64,000 nt of DNA, taken from assembly GCA_027886175.1 (NCBI GenBank), contig JAJNNQ010000004.1, positions 15,453,501-15,517,500 on the forward strand. Reading direction: 5' to 3'. Each line of letters starts with the position of its first letter. Position 1 is the stretch's first letter. Shown here one piece after another: positions 10,413-23,219 of the stretch. The notes beneath the pieces are model-generated. The model was not told the origin of the DNA, made no database searches, and saw only the letters and a program-made list of their open reading frames with translations. This stretch comes from Phylloscopus collybita (lineage: Eukaryota > Chordata > Aves > Passeriformes > Phylloscopidae). The position numbers and the translations under genes were made by a program.

Positions 10413-13400
10413 GCTTTTTTTGATCAGGATATTACTGATTGGTAATCAGAAGCAAGAGAGAGGGAGAATGAAATAAGTGCTTCCAGACAGCTCAGGCAGG
10501 ACAGTATGGATTTAACACCCTTAAGCCGGAATTTGTTAGAATCAAAGCAGATGTGACATTGTTTTACCCTGCTAAATTCTGGATAATTTACTAGGATATA
10601 AAGTATAATTATTTTAATGGGTGAGACAATACCAAATGCATAGCAGATGCTAAGATTGTAGCTACACTGGGCAATAGGAAAGAAATTTTATTGGCAAAAT
10701 CTGAAGAAAATACAGAAAGGATTTTTATCCATCATCTCTCAAATTTAAAATTAATCCAAGTGAGGGTCTTTGACGAGTAGCTGAATTTCTGTTATTTCAA
10801 ATAAATGTGTCATAACATTGTTATCCTATTAAATGGTCAATTAGAAAAAAGTGTAGAAAACAGGGCAAAGTGGTTTGGTTTTTCCAATTTTGCTTCTTTT
10901 TCTGCTCTCTTCAGAATGTGAATAAAACCTGAAGCTATTCTACTCAGATTTGTTCCTTCGGGCAGTATCTGGCTTTAAGATTAGCTTAATCTTGTGCTTT
11001 GCTTCAGTGTTTAGGAGGAAGCTGGTAAATAGTCTTTCTCCTTCAATCAGCCTTCCTGGAAAAGTAAGTAACATGAGGGCAAGGGATTTTTCTTCTGGGT
11101 GGGTGGGGCAGGAAGAATAGGAAGGCCAAAATTGAAGGTCAGGATCATGCTGGCAGATATTAATTTTCATGAGCAACCCACTACCACGGAGAAAGAAAAC
11201 CAAAAGGAACACCTTGGCATAATTGTTTTTACTCAAAAGCAAACAAGCAAAAGTACTATAAAGAAAAGATCTAGATATGCTTAGCTGTGACAAAATCACA
11301 CTGAAGCTAACATGCACGAAACCAAATGTTTATTTTTATGTAAGTCTTATTCATTTGAATGATCTTCTATGGATATCTTGGATATTTAGGAAGTTCTAAC
11401 TTCTTTTCAGCATCAACATCTATAAAGAGGATAACTTAAAGGTAAATTAACTTAGCAAGTTAAGGCTATTATTTATTTTTTGTTGTGTCAACTTTAGTTT
11501 TATAAGGTAAAGCCAGACAAGGTAGCAGCTAGTGCCTGGCTTTGCCTTAAAAAACTATAGTGAGTTGTATACATTACCTTCATAAAGCTGACATAAAAGA
11601 AATGACACAGTTTTGAACCTGTGGCTGGGCAGATTTCTCCCTCTATTTGTTTCTGAATGTACTGGGGAGGAATAAGAGAGAAAGTTTTGCTTTAGCTAAA
11701 TTTACTAAAATAGAAATGTATGGGAAAGCTTCAAAGCTTTGCAAGAAAATGGTAGGGGACACTGCTAGCAAAAGGAAAGAAATGACAGCTGTTCAACTTG
11801 ATTCTGCTTTCAATTCAGATACAAAAGAGGAAAAGACAGTATAAGGAGAAGAACATTTTATTTCATATCCAGGTAAGTAAGATTAAACTTTTACAGTGAT
11901 CTGACATATTCTCTTAAAATTACTTTAGTCATCATGAGAGGATAAATTACTAAGAAAAGAAGTCAACGAAGAAAGACAAATAGAATAGATAACTTTCTCA
12001 CTCTTGGGTCATAAAATTATATTGTTACATCTTTCTTATAATTCATTTTATGTGCAAAGAAAATAGACTAATTTTTAAAGAAAAATAGGGAGATGAAAAT
12101 AAGAATCAAAATGGATATTAGAAGATATTAGAGGATATTAGTGAAGAAAATGCAAACAAAGCTAGCACTTCAAAATCAAATTTCACCAAACCTTCAAGCT
12201 TTTTTTTTTTTTTTTTCTAGTCTTCTTGGTACAGAAGTACTGATGGATTTGCATTCATTGGGAGTCAAAAGTTGTGGAATGACTGGAAAGGAAATTTCAT
12301 GAGCTGTTACTTTTTTGTAAAATCTACACTTCAACAACATGCATAGTCTTACCCTGACAAAAAAATCAAATCTCAGCTTATTTCCTTTCTCTAATATATG
12401 ATTGACTCCATTTATGATGTCAGGCTACTTTCTACAGTGAGAAATTAAAGTGATGCCAAACACCAATAACAGTCCAGGAATGGGAATGTTACAGTAAAGG
12501 AAAAAAAGTTATTTTCTTGCTGTTGCTTATGACAAAAAAAAAGTGTGGTAAAACAATAATCGTTCATAACATTTACCTCATTTTCCTGGTCTTAGAATTT
12601 TATTCTGAGCTAAGGCCATTTGTAGCTAAATATTTTTAAAGGAAAGGAACAAAACCAAGTGTTTAAAACTACTAGGCAGAATTTAGTACAATAGCGTTGA
12701 TTCAGCGTCTATCTCAATAAAAGTAGCTAATTTTATCTTGTGCATTAGCAAGTTGAACAGGAACCGGATATGTTTTATTCCTTTCTTTTTAAATGTTTTA
12801 TCACTTAGGCTACATACTTCAACATGGAGTGACATACAACTATGCCTGATAGACACCAGTGAAACGAAACATGGATAGTTTTTAGTTCAGTATTTTATCT
12901 CCAGTAACCATGAGATGATTTAAAATTGATTCAATTGAGTGGAATGCCTTATTCTTTCTAATAATATGATATTTTCTCAAACTCAGAAGGGCCTAACCTT
13001 GCTCTGTTTTCACAGTTAGCATACGTATATTGCTTTCCTCTTTGGTGATATGAGATCACAGCTAGGCCTCTCACTTCAGTCTGTTTCAGAGTATGTTTTA
13101 CTGTGTCTCTCAAAACTACTTTACTGTTTGTCCTTCAGCACATGCACAAAAAGCTTTCTTTAACAGAAGTGTCTACAGCTCACAAAATTAACTTAGAATG
13201 GCTGAATAAGATAAGAAGAAAGAAAAAGTCTAGAGATATCTGAAAGTGAGACACAAAGAACTATAAACAGTTCAAGTTTGCAAGTGTCTAGAAGCAATTA
13301 AAAAAGCAATATAAATTGTGGGAGGTATTGGGTTCATACACTCATTTCAACAGCATTGATGAAAAAAGTGTTATTATTCCAGAGCTCATGGAAATGTGTG

Positions 13401-13580
13401 AAATACTAGATTTGCCATAGGCTTTCTGGGTGTAAATAGCACTGATGTTTCACCTTCCTATCTACATACCTGGCTAATATCAATGAAAATGCTCCTAGAA
13501 TACATTCCTGACTTTGCAATGAAAAAAAAAATCCACTGACTGCCTTACTCCTCAGAGAATAATTTAATTTTGGTGGGTGG

Positions 13581-13618
13581 TTTTGTTTGTTTGTTTGTTT
13601 GTTTGTTTTGTTTTCTTT
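13581..13618. repeat. (TTTG)n microsatellite
   Basis: About seven TTTG units occur with slight irregularity at both ends. Confidence 0.85.
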
Positions 13619-15750
13619 TGTTATTTAAATAAAATTCCAGATAAATATTGATTAAGTAACGCATAAAGGAGAGAACTGAAACAACTGGGCCTTCTTGGTG
13701 GCCCCATCACCCATCTGAACTGTCTTTTTCAAGCCTTCATCTATGATGTTTCCCTGCTTGCACAGTGATGGTTTTCAAGAGTGATATGCTATAAAAAAAT
13801 AATTGGAGACATAGATAAAGACATGACAGCACAATGCACTTTTTGTTCCTAAACAATATGAGTTTAACAGGTGCTTTGTTCCCTTCAGTACATTTTTCTT
13901 ATCTGCATGCTGTCTTTTCCTTTATTCTCACAGAACAGCAAACTTTCCTGTTTTGAGTCCTCCCAGCACAGCCTCAGGTGGGACTAGAAACTGAAGGAAT
14001 TTTGAAATATAATTTTTATTTTTCTTTCTCTGTCAATAGACTAAAGCACTTTTGAACTTAACATATATTACCACTTCAGAATCCCCCTTATCAGACCCCT
14101 CGTATGTTTGACATAATTGATTGACCTTTTCTATTTCTAGGTCAGATATTCAAGTGAATCTTTGTGTAACAGACTAAATATTACTTTTTAATTTTTCTTT
14201 TTTTAAAAAGACAAATACCAGGTCCCATTTATCTACTTGTATAAGGTATACATTATTACTGCTTGTATGAAAAAAAAAAACAACCCTTCTTTTGAAATTA
14301 AATTACACATTTTATAGAATGAATGACCCACAAGGTTGGTTAGATTCAGTGACTTTCAGTGTCAGACATTAACAATCACATTTTTGAACACCAGCTATTT
14401 ATATTTGCACCTGAAGATTTAAAGTCTCAGATTTTTCTTACATAGATTGTGCCTTAAGAAGGGCCAAACTGTTGGCCTGACAGGAAAGAGTGGTATTCTT
14501 TCCATGGGAAATAAATAAACAAAATCTCAGCCTTCTCTTATTTAGCCCATCACTGTCTTATGTAGTCTTTCCTTCTGCTTTTCTGAAGCTTTGTTGCTGC
14601 TGGAATTTTATAGGAAGGGGTGGACATTAGAGGGGTCCAAAAACAAAAACTAAGGAAAACTATGCACGTAATTCACAGAAACCTGGGGAGATCAATGACA
14701 CTTCAAAAAGGAATAGACACAAAAGTTTCAAGGTTCATAATTTCCATGCATAAACAGACAAAATGTACAATGTATTGCCCTTGAAGTATTTGCATAGTTA
14801 GATGTGATCAGTAAGTTTTAACTGCAGAATTTTCATGCAGTCAAATGAAGCATATTATTCTCATACAATACAAGCTTCTTTCTTGCATTTCATTTCTTGT
14901 CATTGTAACAAAAAATAAAAGAAAAACTGCTGATGTTTATTTCTAATGGTTGATATTCATGTTTGTTTTCATAAGATCAATGGAATTCAGATAATATTTT
15001 TACGAAGACAGGTAGTGTGTGAGCTGTGTTCCACTGATTCTCACTCACACTTACTCCCTTTTCTAATAGTACAAGCTTTGCATTGTGTGTTGTCTACATA
15101 GGATGCCATTTCTGAATTGATAGCCATATTGATATTTTTTTAGTAAATTCTGATTATCAAAACGCAGAAAAATCTTTCATTCTCCCCGGTATCACTCAGA
15201 AGATTTCAGGTGCTATTTCTGTACAAAAAATGTACCAACCTATTAACACACACAGAATGTAAGCTCATTGCATTCATCTTTTTCATTAAAAAATATAATG
15301 TAGTATATTTTACTTCAAGCTAGATGGGAATAATGTTTTATTAAATAATTAGATTTTAATGTTCTTATTTAAGGTATGAAATATAGATGTTTGTGAAATC
15401 ACTGATTTCTCTCTCAATATGACTGTATTTCTCTTAAAAAGTTGCAACTATTTGGCAAGCTAAGGATCTAATTTATGATTTTATTCATAGAGCTTGTTGT
15501 ATCATCACATAAAGTAAGAGCATGAGTTCTGTAGGAGACAATAATTGTCAGCCCAGTCTTTTTAAGTAGTGTAGTTCTATGTAAAGATCAACAAAGGATG
15601 TTCATCAAGTTTAACACAGAGAGAAACATATAAGTGAAGGATCCATTTCATGTATTGTCTTCTACCAAGAGATCATTATTATGCTATTGCAGTCATATGT
15701 TCTACATTTCATGTGATTGTACCTGTCTCTGTACTGTCACATATTTCTGG

Positions 15751-15820
15751 TCTTGGTTTGCTTTGGTTTGCTTTGGTTGGCTTGATTTGCCTTAGTTTGG
15801 TTTGGTTTGGCTTGATTTTG
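15751..15820. repeat. Imperfect (TTTGG/CTTTGG)n tract
   Basis: Degenerate TTTGG and GCTTTGGTTT units are repeated with interruptions. The tract explains the low-complexity part of a 94-codon open frame that overlaps it. Confidence 0.75.
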
Positions 15821-17011
15821 GTGGCATTGGGGGATTTCTGGTTTTCTTGCTGTTGTTTTTCTCAGGATTTTTTTTTTAATATTGCAGATAGTTTATTTTT
15901 TGCAACCTGCTTTTTATCTGAAACAGATAACTAGTTCACCAAGCATCCAGAATACTATTATCTGTGCTTTAACAAGCAATACAGCAGTAAAAAACCCCTC
16001 AATTTTGTAAACATGGCAGAAAGTAATGAAGATGGCATATCCTATTCAGTAATTTGGTTTTCAAGTTTGGAGAAAAATGTATAGAAGCTTTCAGAAAACA
16101 TAACAGAATGGTATTAGAGCTAAATAATTTCAATATGTCTAGGAGGGGAATAATATTTCTTTCAAATGGGTTCAGCAGAAGGAATGAAGGAAAACATTCA
16201 AAGGAAGTAAAACTCCTTGGATTGTTGATAGTTCTAAAGTCTCCATGCTGCCCATTCCAAGGGAAATGGTCTTTGCCTCCATTTCTCAGGCTGTCAGCCT
16301 CTTCCAGTTTCCTTACTCTGTCCTAAAAAAATTTTTAAAGCTGTTTAGATGGAAAAAGAAAAAATATTTACATGCTCAAGAAGTGCATCCAAACATGCAT
16401 GTGTGAATTCCTAACTAGCGCACTTTTCCTTTCAGAATGGCCCTTTGGTTCCCTTTTCCATTCATCTTACAAGCTTTGTTTAAAAATGTAGATAAGTAAA
16501 CTTATAGATAAGAATGCCAGTGTAACTTGAAAAAAGCAGCAATTAAGCATATTGTGGAACACATGTTCTGAATTTGATTTGCTGACCTGAACAAAAGTAG
16601 TAAATATGTTAGGAGACATCAAACTTTCTTTTTCTATGACTGCATTAGAGTCAGTCTGACAGATAAAATAAACATGGTAGCTCTAGTGAGGCTGATGGAT
16701 TTACAGCCATTAAGGAGGTAGTTCATTATACTAAGCCAACAGCCACTTTTGACAAGAAAAATCATTTAACCTTTTCACATATAGCCTTCCAATTAACTTC
16801 AGTCTGAAGCATATCATACCCTTCTCTGTTTTCCCCTGTCCAAAGTGCTATATGGCCAAGTGACGGTTTTTGAACCCAATTGTAGAGCAATTAAGATAGA
16901 GAATACCGCTTAGTTTGTAATCAGAACATGTTCTTTGGAATTTAAATTTTAGAATTTAAAACTTTACCGTGGCTTTGTAGGACATCATTCCGCAACACGT
17001 TTCTTTTCTTC

Positions 17012-17441
17012 TGTTGGGCTGGGTTTGGGAAATGGCACTCATCAACTCAGTGCACCACCAAGAATCCAAAACCAGGCTGCTGGTCTGCTCCCTCAGTTTT
17101 GCCCTCCCCCTCTCCTTTGCTATGGGATAGAGTGAAGAATGGGAGGCACAAAAAGCAAAGATTGAGATAAGAAAAATTTACTGGAAGCTGCAAATGGCAT
17201 AAGAGAATGAACAGGAACAGTAACTCAGCACACCCCACATGCCCTCACTGACAAAGACAGTATTGGATGGCTCCCCCTCCTGTGTTTTCTAAACTGGAAG
17301 TAACTCTTTCTCCCCAGAAGATAGTCGCTTTCCCAAACCCCCAGCAGTGATTTAAGGTGGTGTAGAATAACCTCCAGGTCCTGGCCATCCCCCCTCCTGG
17401 CTACTAAAAAAAGTTAACCCTATCATGGCAGAACCAGGACA
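17012..17441 (-). mobile_element. Solo LTR, ERVL-like, minus strand
   Basis: On the minus strand it starts TGTCCTGGTTCTGCC, the same first eight bases as the LTRs ending at 20087 and 54534, and contains the polyadenylation variant AGTAAA (TTTACT at 17177-17182 on the plus strand). Its middle part matches a songbird LTR family I recognise by its GCACCACCAAGAATCC and GAAGATAGTCGCTTTCCC landmarks. The right edge at ...CCAGGACA is firm. The left edge is less sure: TGTTGGGCTGG at 17012 gives TG...CA ends, with TCTTC against TGTTC as an imperfect 5-bp duplication. An alternative is discussed in the findings. Confidence 0.72.
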
Positions 17442-17448
17442 TGTTCTT

Positions 17449-18060
17449 AGAATCATGGAAAAGACCTCAAAAACCTCTGTCCTCAAATGCCACATCCACA
17501 TATCAGTACTTGAATGCTCCCTGGGGATAGTGACTTTACTTCTTCTCTGAACATACTGTTCCAATGCCTAACCACCCTTTCAGAAAATAATTTTTCCCTA
17601 ACATCTAATCTAAACTTCCCCTGGCACAGCTTAAGGCTATGTTTTCTCATCCTGTCACTTTTTACCTGGGAGAAGAAGCTGATTCCCCCTCACCACAACC
17701 TCCTTGCAAACAGTTATAGAAACAATTTCTACTTTCATCATATTGGCCACACTGTTTCTGTTACAGGCCAGGAGGCCACCAGCCTTCTTTGGTGATCTGG
17801 GCACATACTGGCAGATATTCAGCCACCTACTACCCAAAAGTCTCAGGTATTATACCTCTGGGTAGACTTCTAGACACTCTTCCTTCAGTCTGTAGCACTG
17901 TCTGGGGCTGATGTGATACAAAGGAAGGACCCAGCATTTGACCTCATTGAACCTCATGCAACCGGCCTCAGTCCACTGAGCCAGCCTGTGCAGATTCCTC
18001 TGCAGAGCCTTCCTGTCCTCCAGCAGATCAACACTCTCACCAAGATTGGTGGGTGCACTT
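17449..18060 (-). mobile_element. CR1 LINE fragment, old
   Basis: In antisense it begins AGAATCATGG, the CR1 3' terminal repeat. It continues through degraded 3' untranslated sequence (CTGTTCCAATGCCTAACCAC, CCCTAACATCTAATCTAAAC) into the ORF2 region, where TTGAACCTCATGCAACCGGC and TTCCTGTCCTCCAGCAGATC are clear landmarks. Many differences and small deletions point to an old copy. It begins seven bases after the LTR at 17012-17441. Confidence 0.8.
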
Positions 18061-18221
18061 CTCTAATATTCTGAGTATATTAAGTGGCAGTCTTTTTGCT
18101 TGTTAGACACCTTCATCTGAAACCAGCTCATATTTTTAATAAACGTGTGATTCGAACTGCAGAAAAGGGCATGAACATTTTAACTAGATGTCTCTTCAAA
18201 CAAGACTTTTTGAAGTAGAAT

Positions 18222-18740
18222 CATAAGATCATAGAAAATCTTAAACTGGAAGGAATCTATAGATCAGAAAATCCAGCTCCTCACAGGACTATATAAAACT
18301 GAACCACATGACTAAGATATTTGATCAGATGCACTTTGAAATATGATAACCTTGGTGCTTTCACAACTACCTTGGGGAGCCTGTTTTAGTGACTGACCAC
18401 ACTCTGGGTGAAGAACCTTTTACAAAAGTTTAGTCTGAACTACCCCTGATAAGAAATATGGGCATCTTCAACCCATTTCCTCAAGTTCTATTGCTGATCA
18501 CCAGACTGAGATTGGAGTCTTCTCTGCTGTCCCACTTGAGGAAGTTGTAAACCATGACAAGGTCTCTCAGGCATGTCTTCTCTCCACGGAACATGCCAAG
18601 TGACCTCAGCCACTCATTGTAAGTCTTGCCCTTGGGGTTTCCCACCATGTTTGTTGCCCTCCTCTGGACACACTCTAATAGGTTGGTGTCCCTATATATT
18701 GTGACACCCAAAGCTGTTCAAAGTACTTGAGATGGGACTT
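18222..18740 (-). mobile_element. CR1 LINE fragment, second copy in the same orientation
   Basis: In antisense the 3' repeat is visible as AGAATCATAAGATCATAGAA, followed by a strongly diverged 3' untranslated region (TTGGGGAGCCTGTTTTAGTG, GGGTGAAGAACCTTTT) and then the end of ORF2. It lies about 160 bases from the preceding CR1 and has its own 3' end, so these are two separate insertions rather than one broken copy. Confidence 0.8.
18481..18711 (-). pseudogene. C-terminal remnant of CR1 ORF2, decayed
   Basis: The 76-codon minus-strand frame contains TNLLECVQRRATNMV, then RSLGMFRGEKTCLRDLVMVY, then a YNFLKWDSRED stretch, in the order of the CR1 ORF2 C-terminus. The reverse transcriptase catalytic region is absent. 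It is a relic with no expected function. Confidence 0.6.
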
Positions 18741-19244
18741 CAATGATGCAATATAGTGTAGAGTGGGATACTCAGACTAAAGGTCCATTTCCTTCCTTAC
18801 CACAGAAAAGCCACAGAAGATAAATGAAACTAGCAGAGGAACCAGATTACAGATAGCAACAGGCTAAAATAAAATTAGGTGACCTGTTCCTTCCAAGAGC
18901 AGTGCTGGTGGTTCTTTTTACTGTTCTCCATAGTCCTGTTCAAAGTCACACAGGCTCTGAGAAAAAGTCAGATTTTCCTGAGGGAAAACTGAGACACATG
19001 GGGGGATAGCTGGGACAGAGGTGAAACAGGGACGCTAAACCTCTCTTCCATTAGCTGGCTGCAAAGTTGGTCTGCTTAGCTGTCCAGCTCTACAGTAAGA
19101 AAATTCCTGCACAGCAGAGCAGCTGCAGGGTGCACTGGCCTGGTTCTTTCACATTTCAGCTACACACTAAATTCTTGGAAACCATTATTCTTTTTTATAG
19201 CTCAGTTTTTTGGTTTGGTTTGGTTTGTTTGTTTGTTTGCTTTT
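18741..19244. other. Unassigned spacer between CR1 and LTR
   Basis: No gene is visible. The left part could be a diverged continuation of the CR1. A (TTTGG)n to (TTTG)n run at 19206-19239 lies five bases before the target-site duplication of the next LTR. Confidence 0.5.
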
Positions 19245-19249
19245 AATTG

Positions 19250-20087
19250 TGTCTTGGTTTAGAAAGACAGGTATCTGCCAGGGAAACTGGGGTTCTCCTA
19301 GAATGGAGAATGCCAACCCCTCACACCCCGACGAATTATAATTTTGCAATCAAGGGCTCTCAGGCAAAGATGTTGGGGATAGGAATAACAGTTCTTTACT
19401 AGGAAATATTAACAATACAAATGTGATAGGAAACAAAACCACCCAACCAACCAAAGAAATAAACAAATAAACAACAATTTTGGAAGAAAACCCTGACAGA
19501 GTCAGAGCCCCAATCTGACCCTGTGATTCAGGATGTTGAAAGCAGTCCAAAGTAAAGTCCTTCTGAAGTGGCAAACGTGGTTCTGTTGGAGCAGAGATGA
19601 TTCTGTAAAAAAAAACCAGGTCCAGGAGTGGTGAGGAGGGGGGGGGTCCGGGACTGGTGAGATGGAGTCTGGTGAGACGAAATCCGGTCTTCCTCCCAAC
19701 AGGAATCGGGTGGAAAAACTGGCTGCTCTCCTGTGTTGTCAGGGAGGGATGAAGAGGACAATCCTCCTGAGAAGCCCTGGCTCTGGATTAGGGTAGAGAA
19801 GGGAAGCAGGATGGCGAGCACAGGAGGCGAAGAAGTTCTTGCCACGACGGCAGGGGCGAAAACGCAGAGCACCCAGCTCTTGCAGCAGGGCAGCACCGGC
19901 GCGGCCCAGCCTTCTCTCCCGGCTGCCTCCCCTCCTCCCACCCTCCACCGCCAGGGCATGAGATGTATAGAAATGCAAATGCACCACACAGGCTGGGGAA
20001 GGTGGCAATGGCCTATCAAGGTGGGACATCAGGCGCCCAAACAAATGGAAATAGAATACACAAAACCCGGCTCTACAACCCAGGACA
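19250..20087 (-). mobile_element. Solo LTR, ERVL-like, CpG-rich, 5-bp target duplication
   Basis: The 838-bp element has terminal inverted repeats TGTCTTGG and CCAGGACA (7 of 8 pairs) and exact AATTG duplications at 19245-19249 and 20088-20092. A 5-bp duplication fits ERVL-type (class III) elements. Minus orientation is supported by the polyadenylation variant AGTAAA (TTTACT at 19395-19400 on the plus strand) and by a promoter-like region on the minus strand, where the octamer ATTTGCAT (19973-19980) lies just upstream of a TATA-like CTATACATC. The U3 portion is GC-rich with many surviving CpGs (for example CGACGGCAGGGGCGAAAACG). Open frames of 94-163 codons crossing it lack retroviral motifs. 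No gag, pol or env remains. Confidence 0.88.
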
Positions 20088-21626
20088 AATTGGTTCGATG
20101 AGTTTTTCTAGTTTGAGGCTTTGGGGTTTTTTATAAAGAAATATGGGCATGCAGAGAGTCTGAAGTCACTCTGGTCTGAGGCAGAGGGGGTAGAAGAGGA
20201 GGCAAAAGAGGAGACACTAGAGCTTGGAGGCTTAGAACCTTTGTGGAGATGGATGTCAGGCTATACATGCCTAAGTTCAGATCTGATATAAATATGTTGA
20301 TTTCATTCTCATGTCTACAGTTCTATTCATTATCCTAATTATTATTTCAAATTCACATGCCCACTAACTGAAACTTCATTATAATTTTGTATTTGGAAAT
20401 CTTGATGAGGAAGATGAAAACCAAGGATCCATAAGCCACCAAGATCCTGTGTTATGGTTTTATTTTTCAGCACAAATCTGTCCAACACATAAAAATAACA
20501 GATTAAAAATTATTTTCTTAATGTTAGTATACCATGTTAGCATAATTCAAGTGAACATCATATTCTAATTAGAAGGAAAATTTTCCATCTTCATTGAAAA
20601 GTGATTAAAACTACTTCTTTGGGCTGCACTAGATCTGGTCTGCTCTGAACATCTGACTAGGAAACACTAAGTTATCATAGATATTGAAGATGTAAAATCT
20701 TTACAGTTACTCAGTCATCACTTAATCCACTTATAATGGGGAAAAAGGATGATTGACTCAAAATTTCAAAAATTCTTTCTAAAAATACACGTTATGAACT
20801 CTAGTCATTCAGCACACATACAGTCACAGACATGGTGTTTTGGGGAAAAAGTGAGTATTTTCAGAAAGCAGTCCTGCACTCATGAATATATATGGCCTGC
20901 TATATGTTTTAAAGAAATGATATGCATACTGGAATGTGGGCATATTAAAAAGAGAACATTGATGCCATTGTCTTTACATTTTTGCTCTACACTGGTTTTC
21001 TTAGGATTCTCTAAAAAATACTTTGTATTCTGATTAACAATGAACTATATCTAACAGGCTAGATAGAATATATGGCTATGATATATTTCTTGGAAAATTT
21101 TATAATGTTTCTTTTTTAAGTGGAGCCAGAATCTTACTGGACACTTTTCATTTATGAACCAGGTTATGATTTACATCCTTATTGAAGAAAGTGTTTAAGT
21201 GTTTGTGCAAATTCAACACTATGTATGAAGCACAGAAAGTTATTGTTTTCCAAGTCGTGTTCGCTAAAAATGAGCTTATTCATATGCCTTCCTTTGCCAG
21301 AATCTGCACTCACAAATTGGGATTAGACTCCTTCCTTCCTTGCTAATGGAGTCCATCCAACAATGTAGAGATTGCATTCCTCAGATTTTTCTCTAAAGTT
21401 CCATGTTATGTTCCAGTGGCCTACATAATGCATGGATAAAGTAACTAACTTCAGAGATACAAGATAAGCCCTCCGAACAGTGAGAAGGGAAATAATATAG
21501 GGAGAGGTCAGCAACAAAGAATGCAGGAGACATAGTCTAGCAGTCCTCATGCCTAGGAGATGTCCTGCCCAGAAAGGTGCTCCTCTGCAGCTTCTTTGCC
21601 CAGCAGACAGGGACTCTGACTACTCC

Positions 21627-21643
21627 AAAAAAAAAAAAAAAAA
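21627..21643. repeat. A17 homopolymer
   Basis: An uninterrupted run of 17 A is followed by GCCCC. Nothing upstream looks like a retrocopied gene or SINE. Confidence 0.85.
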
Positions 21644-23059
21644 GCCCCAGGTTTGGCTTTTGAGATACAGAAAGAGAAATCAGGTTTCCACCTTCTGGGT
21701 GCTGTGGGATGCTGAGTCTGGACCATTTTTAGGATGAGAGGAAGGTATAACAACCTCTCTGCTTTTGAGATAAACTGTCCTACCACAAAGTACAATACTG
21801 GAGCACACTGCCCTATCATGCCAAGATGTATTTTCTTTAAAAATCAACATTCTTATCTGCAAGAGGAGAGTGCTCAAATTAACTTGACCTCTTGATTTAT
21901 CATTTTTGCACTCATTCACATCTGTGCACTAGATAAATCAAATGTGTTTGAGTACCCAGCCTTCTCATCAGGAGGCTCAGACAATACCGGGTGTTTAATT
22001 GTTGAGGTCAGGGAGAAAGTAAGATGTCAAGAGGTGAAACTATAAATGCATAAGGATCTTTACTTTTCAATTGAAAGCATTTTCAGGATGTTCTGAGCAA
22101 TTCTGGGGTTGTTCATGGGTTCTTCATGGGTTTCCATGAAGAGTTTTTCCATACTGATCTTGAGCATCCATGCTTCAATATTTTATAGAATAAAACCAGA
22201 TAACAATCTAAGAAAGTAGTAAAACAATTATATCACTATGAAATTTTATGAGTTGCTTAGCACATACATCTAGCCCGTTAATCTATGGAGACGGGAAATT
22301 GTTTGCAGCTTCTGGAAGAATTTCCATTATGGAGAAGAGGTTGAAAAGTAGATCAAAACACTGTTACTAGTTAGAAATAAGTGCTGGTAAGGTGATTTCA
22401 TTGTTTGCAGCAATCATGCAAAAGAAAAGTTAAGGCTAAAGATTACCCTAAATCTTTCTGGTTTACTGTCTGTTATCATGATAAACAAACCAAAATATGA
22501 AGACATGTACATGCTTCTCACAGAAAGATATTACTATCCTATTCTAAGTTTTTATTTGTAACATAAACTTTTCTTTTACTCTATCTAGAGGCTAACTACA
22601 CTAGCAATTTACAATGAGAACACAACAAAACTGGGAAACTCTCAACTGAAAGGTGAACTTTGTAGCATATATTAATGCATATTGTTTTAAAGAATCATTC
22701 AGTATTTACTGTGCCAGCCAGCAGAAACTCAGCAGAAACTCAGCAAACTGTCATGGCAATTTTCAGCTATTCATAAACATGGTCGTGCACACCCACACTT
22801 GGCATGGAAAACGTGCTGTGAAACAACAGCAGATGATGGGTTATGATGATGGTAAATAACAATTATAATGGCTATTGATTTTTTTTGGAGGGACATTTCG
22901 CTGCATATTGTATATGCAAACAGTGACACAAACAGCTGGTGTTACTAGAAATGGTGATTTCACATAAGGAAAAGGAACATTTGCACCATTCATGGAGGTC
23001 AGAAATGTCAACTCTATTTCCCATATGAATAAGAGGTGAACATATCCTGCGTTGCCATT

Positions 23060-23219
23060 CTTTGTTTTTGGGGAATTTTTTTTTTTATTGCGGTGGTTGT
23101 TTTCTTCTTTTTATTTTTTTTTTCTTTTTCATTTTGTGTTTTTCTTTTTTGTTTGTTTGTTTGTAGGATTTTTTGTGGGTTTTGTGTTGTTTTTTTTTTT
23201 TTCTTTGTTTTTGGTTTTA
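23060..23219. repeat. T-rich low-complexity tract
   Basis: About 160 bases consist of T-runs separated by single C, A or short G groups, including GTTTGTTTGTTTGTAGG near 23151-23167. The tract yields two overlapping phenylalanine-rich open frames that are artefacts. Confidence 0.85.

Larger units (their letters stand above)
9536..10432 (-). mobile_element. CR1 LINE 3' portion, split by a solo LTR
   Basis: In antisense it begins with the CR1 3' end (AATCATAGAACCATAGATTT), runs through the 3' untranslated region (GACCAGGTTGCTCAGCCC, TCTGGGCAATCTGTTCCAGT) and reaches the end of ORF2 (CCTCTGGACTTGCTCCAACA, CTCTGCTGGCCATGC). The element is interrupted at 9606-9908 by an LTR. Joining 9536-9605 to 9915-10432 restores the usual order of CR1 landmarks. 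The 5' end is truncated, as is normal for CR1. It is the apparent template for the 128-bp copy at 6532-6659. Confidence 0.85.
10433..17011. other. Unassigned AT-rich DNA with minor simple repeats
   Basis: No gene, RNA gene or clear transposon was recognised in this 6.5-kb stretch. The longest open frame (minus strand, 10940-11317, 125 codons) shows no domain, motif or codon bias. Simple repeats at 13581-13618 and 15751-15820 are listed separately. A T-run lies near 12199-12218. Confidence 0.55.

Noticed and set aside
9822..10445. 207-codon plus-strand open frame, the longest in the window
   Set aside because: It runs from the solo LTR into the antisense strand of the CR1. The real remnant frame of CR1 ORF2 is on the minus strand.
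19528..20101. Overlapping open frames of 94-163 codons on both strands
   Set aside because: They lie in the GC-rich LTR where stops are rare by composition, and contain no retroviral or cellular motif.
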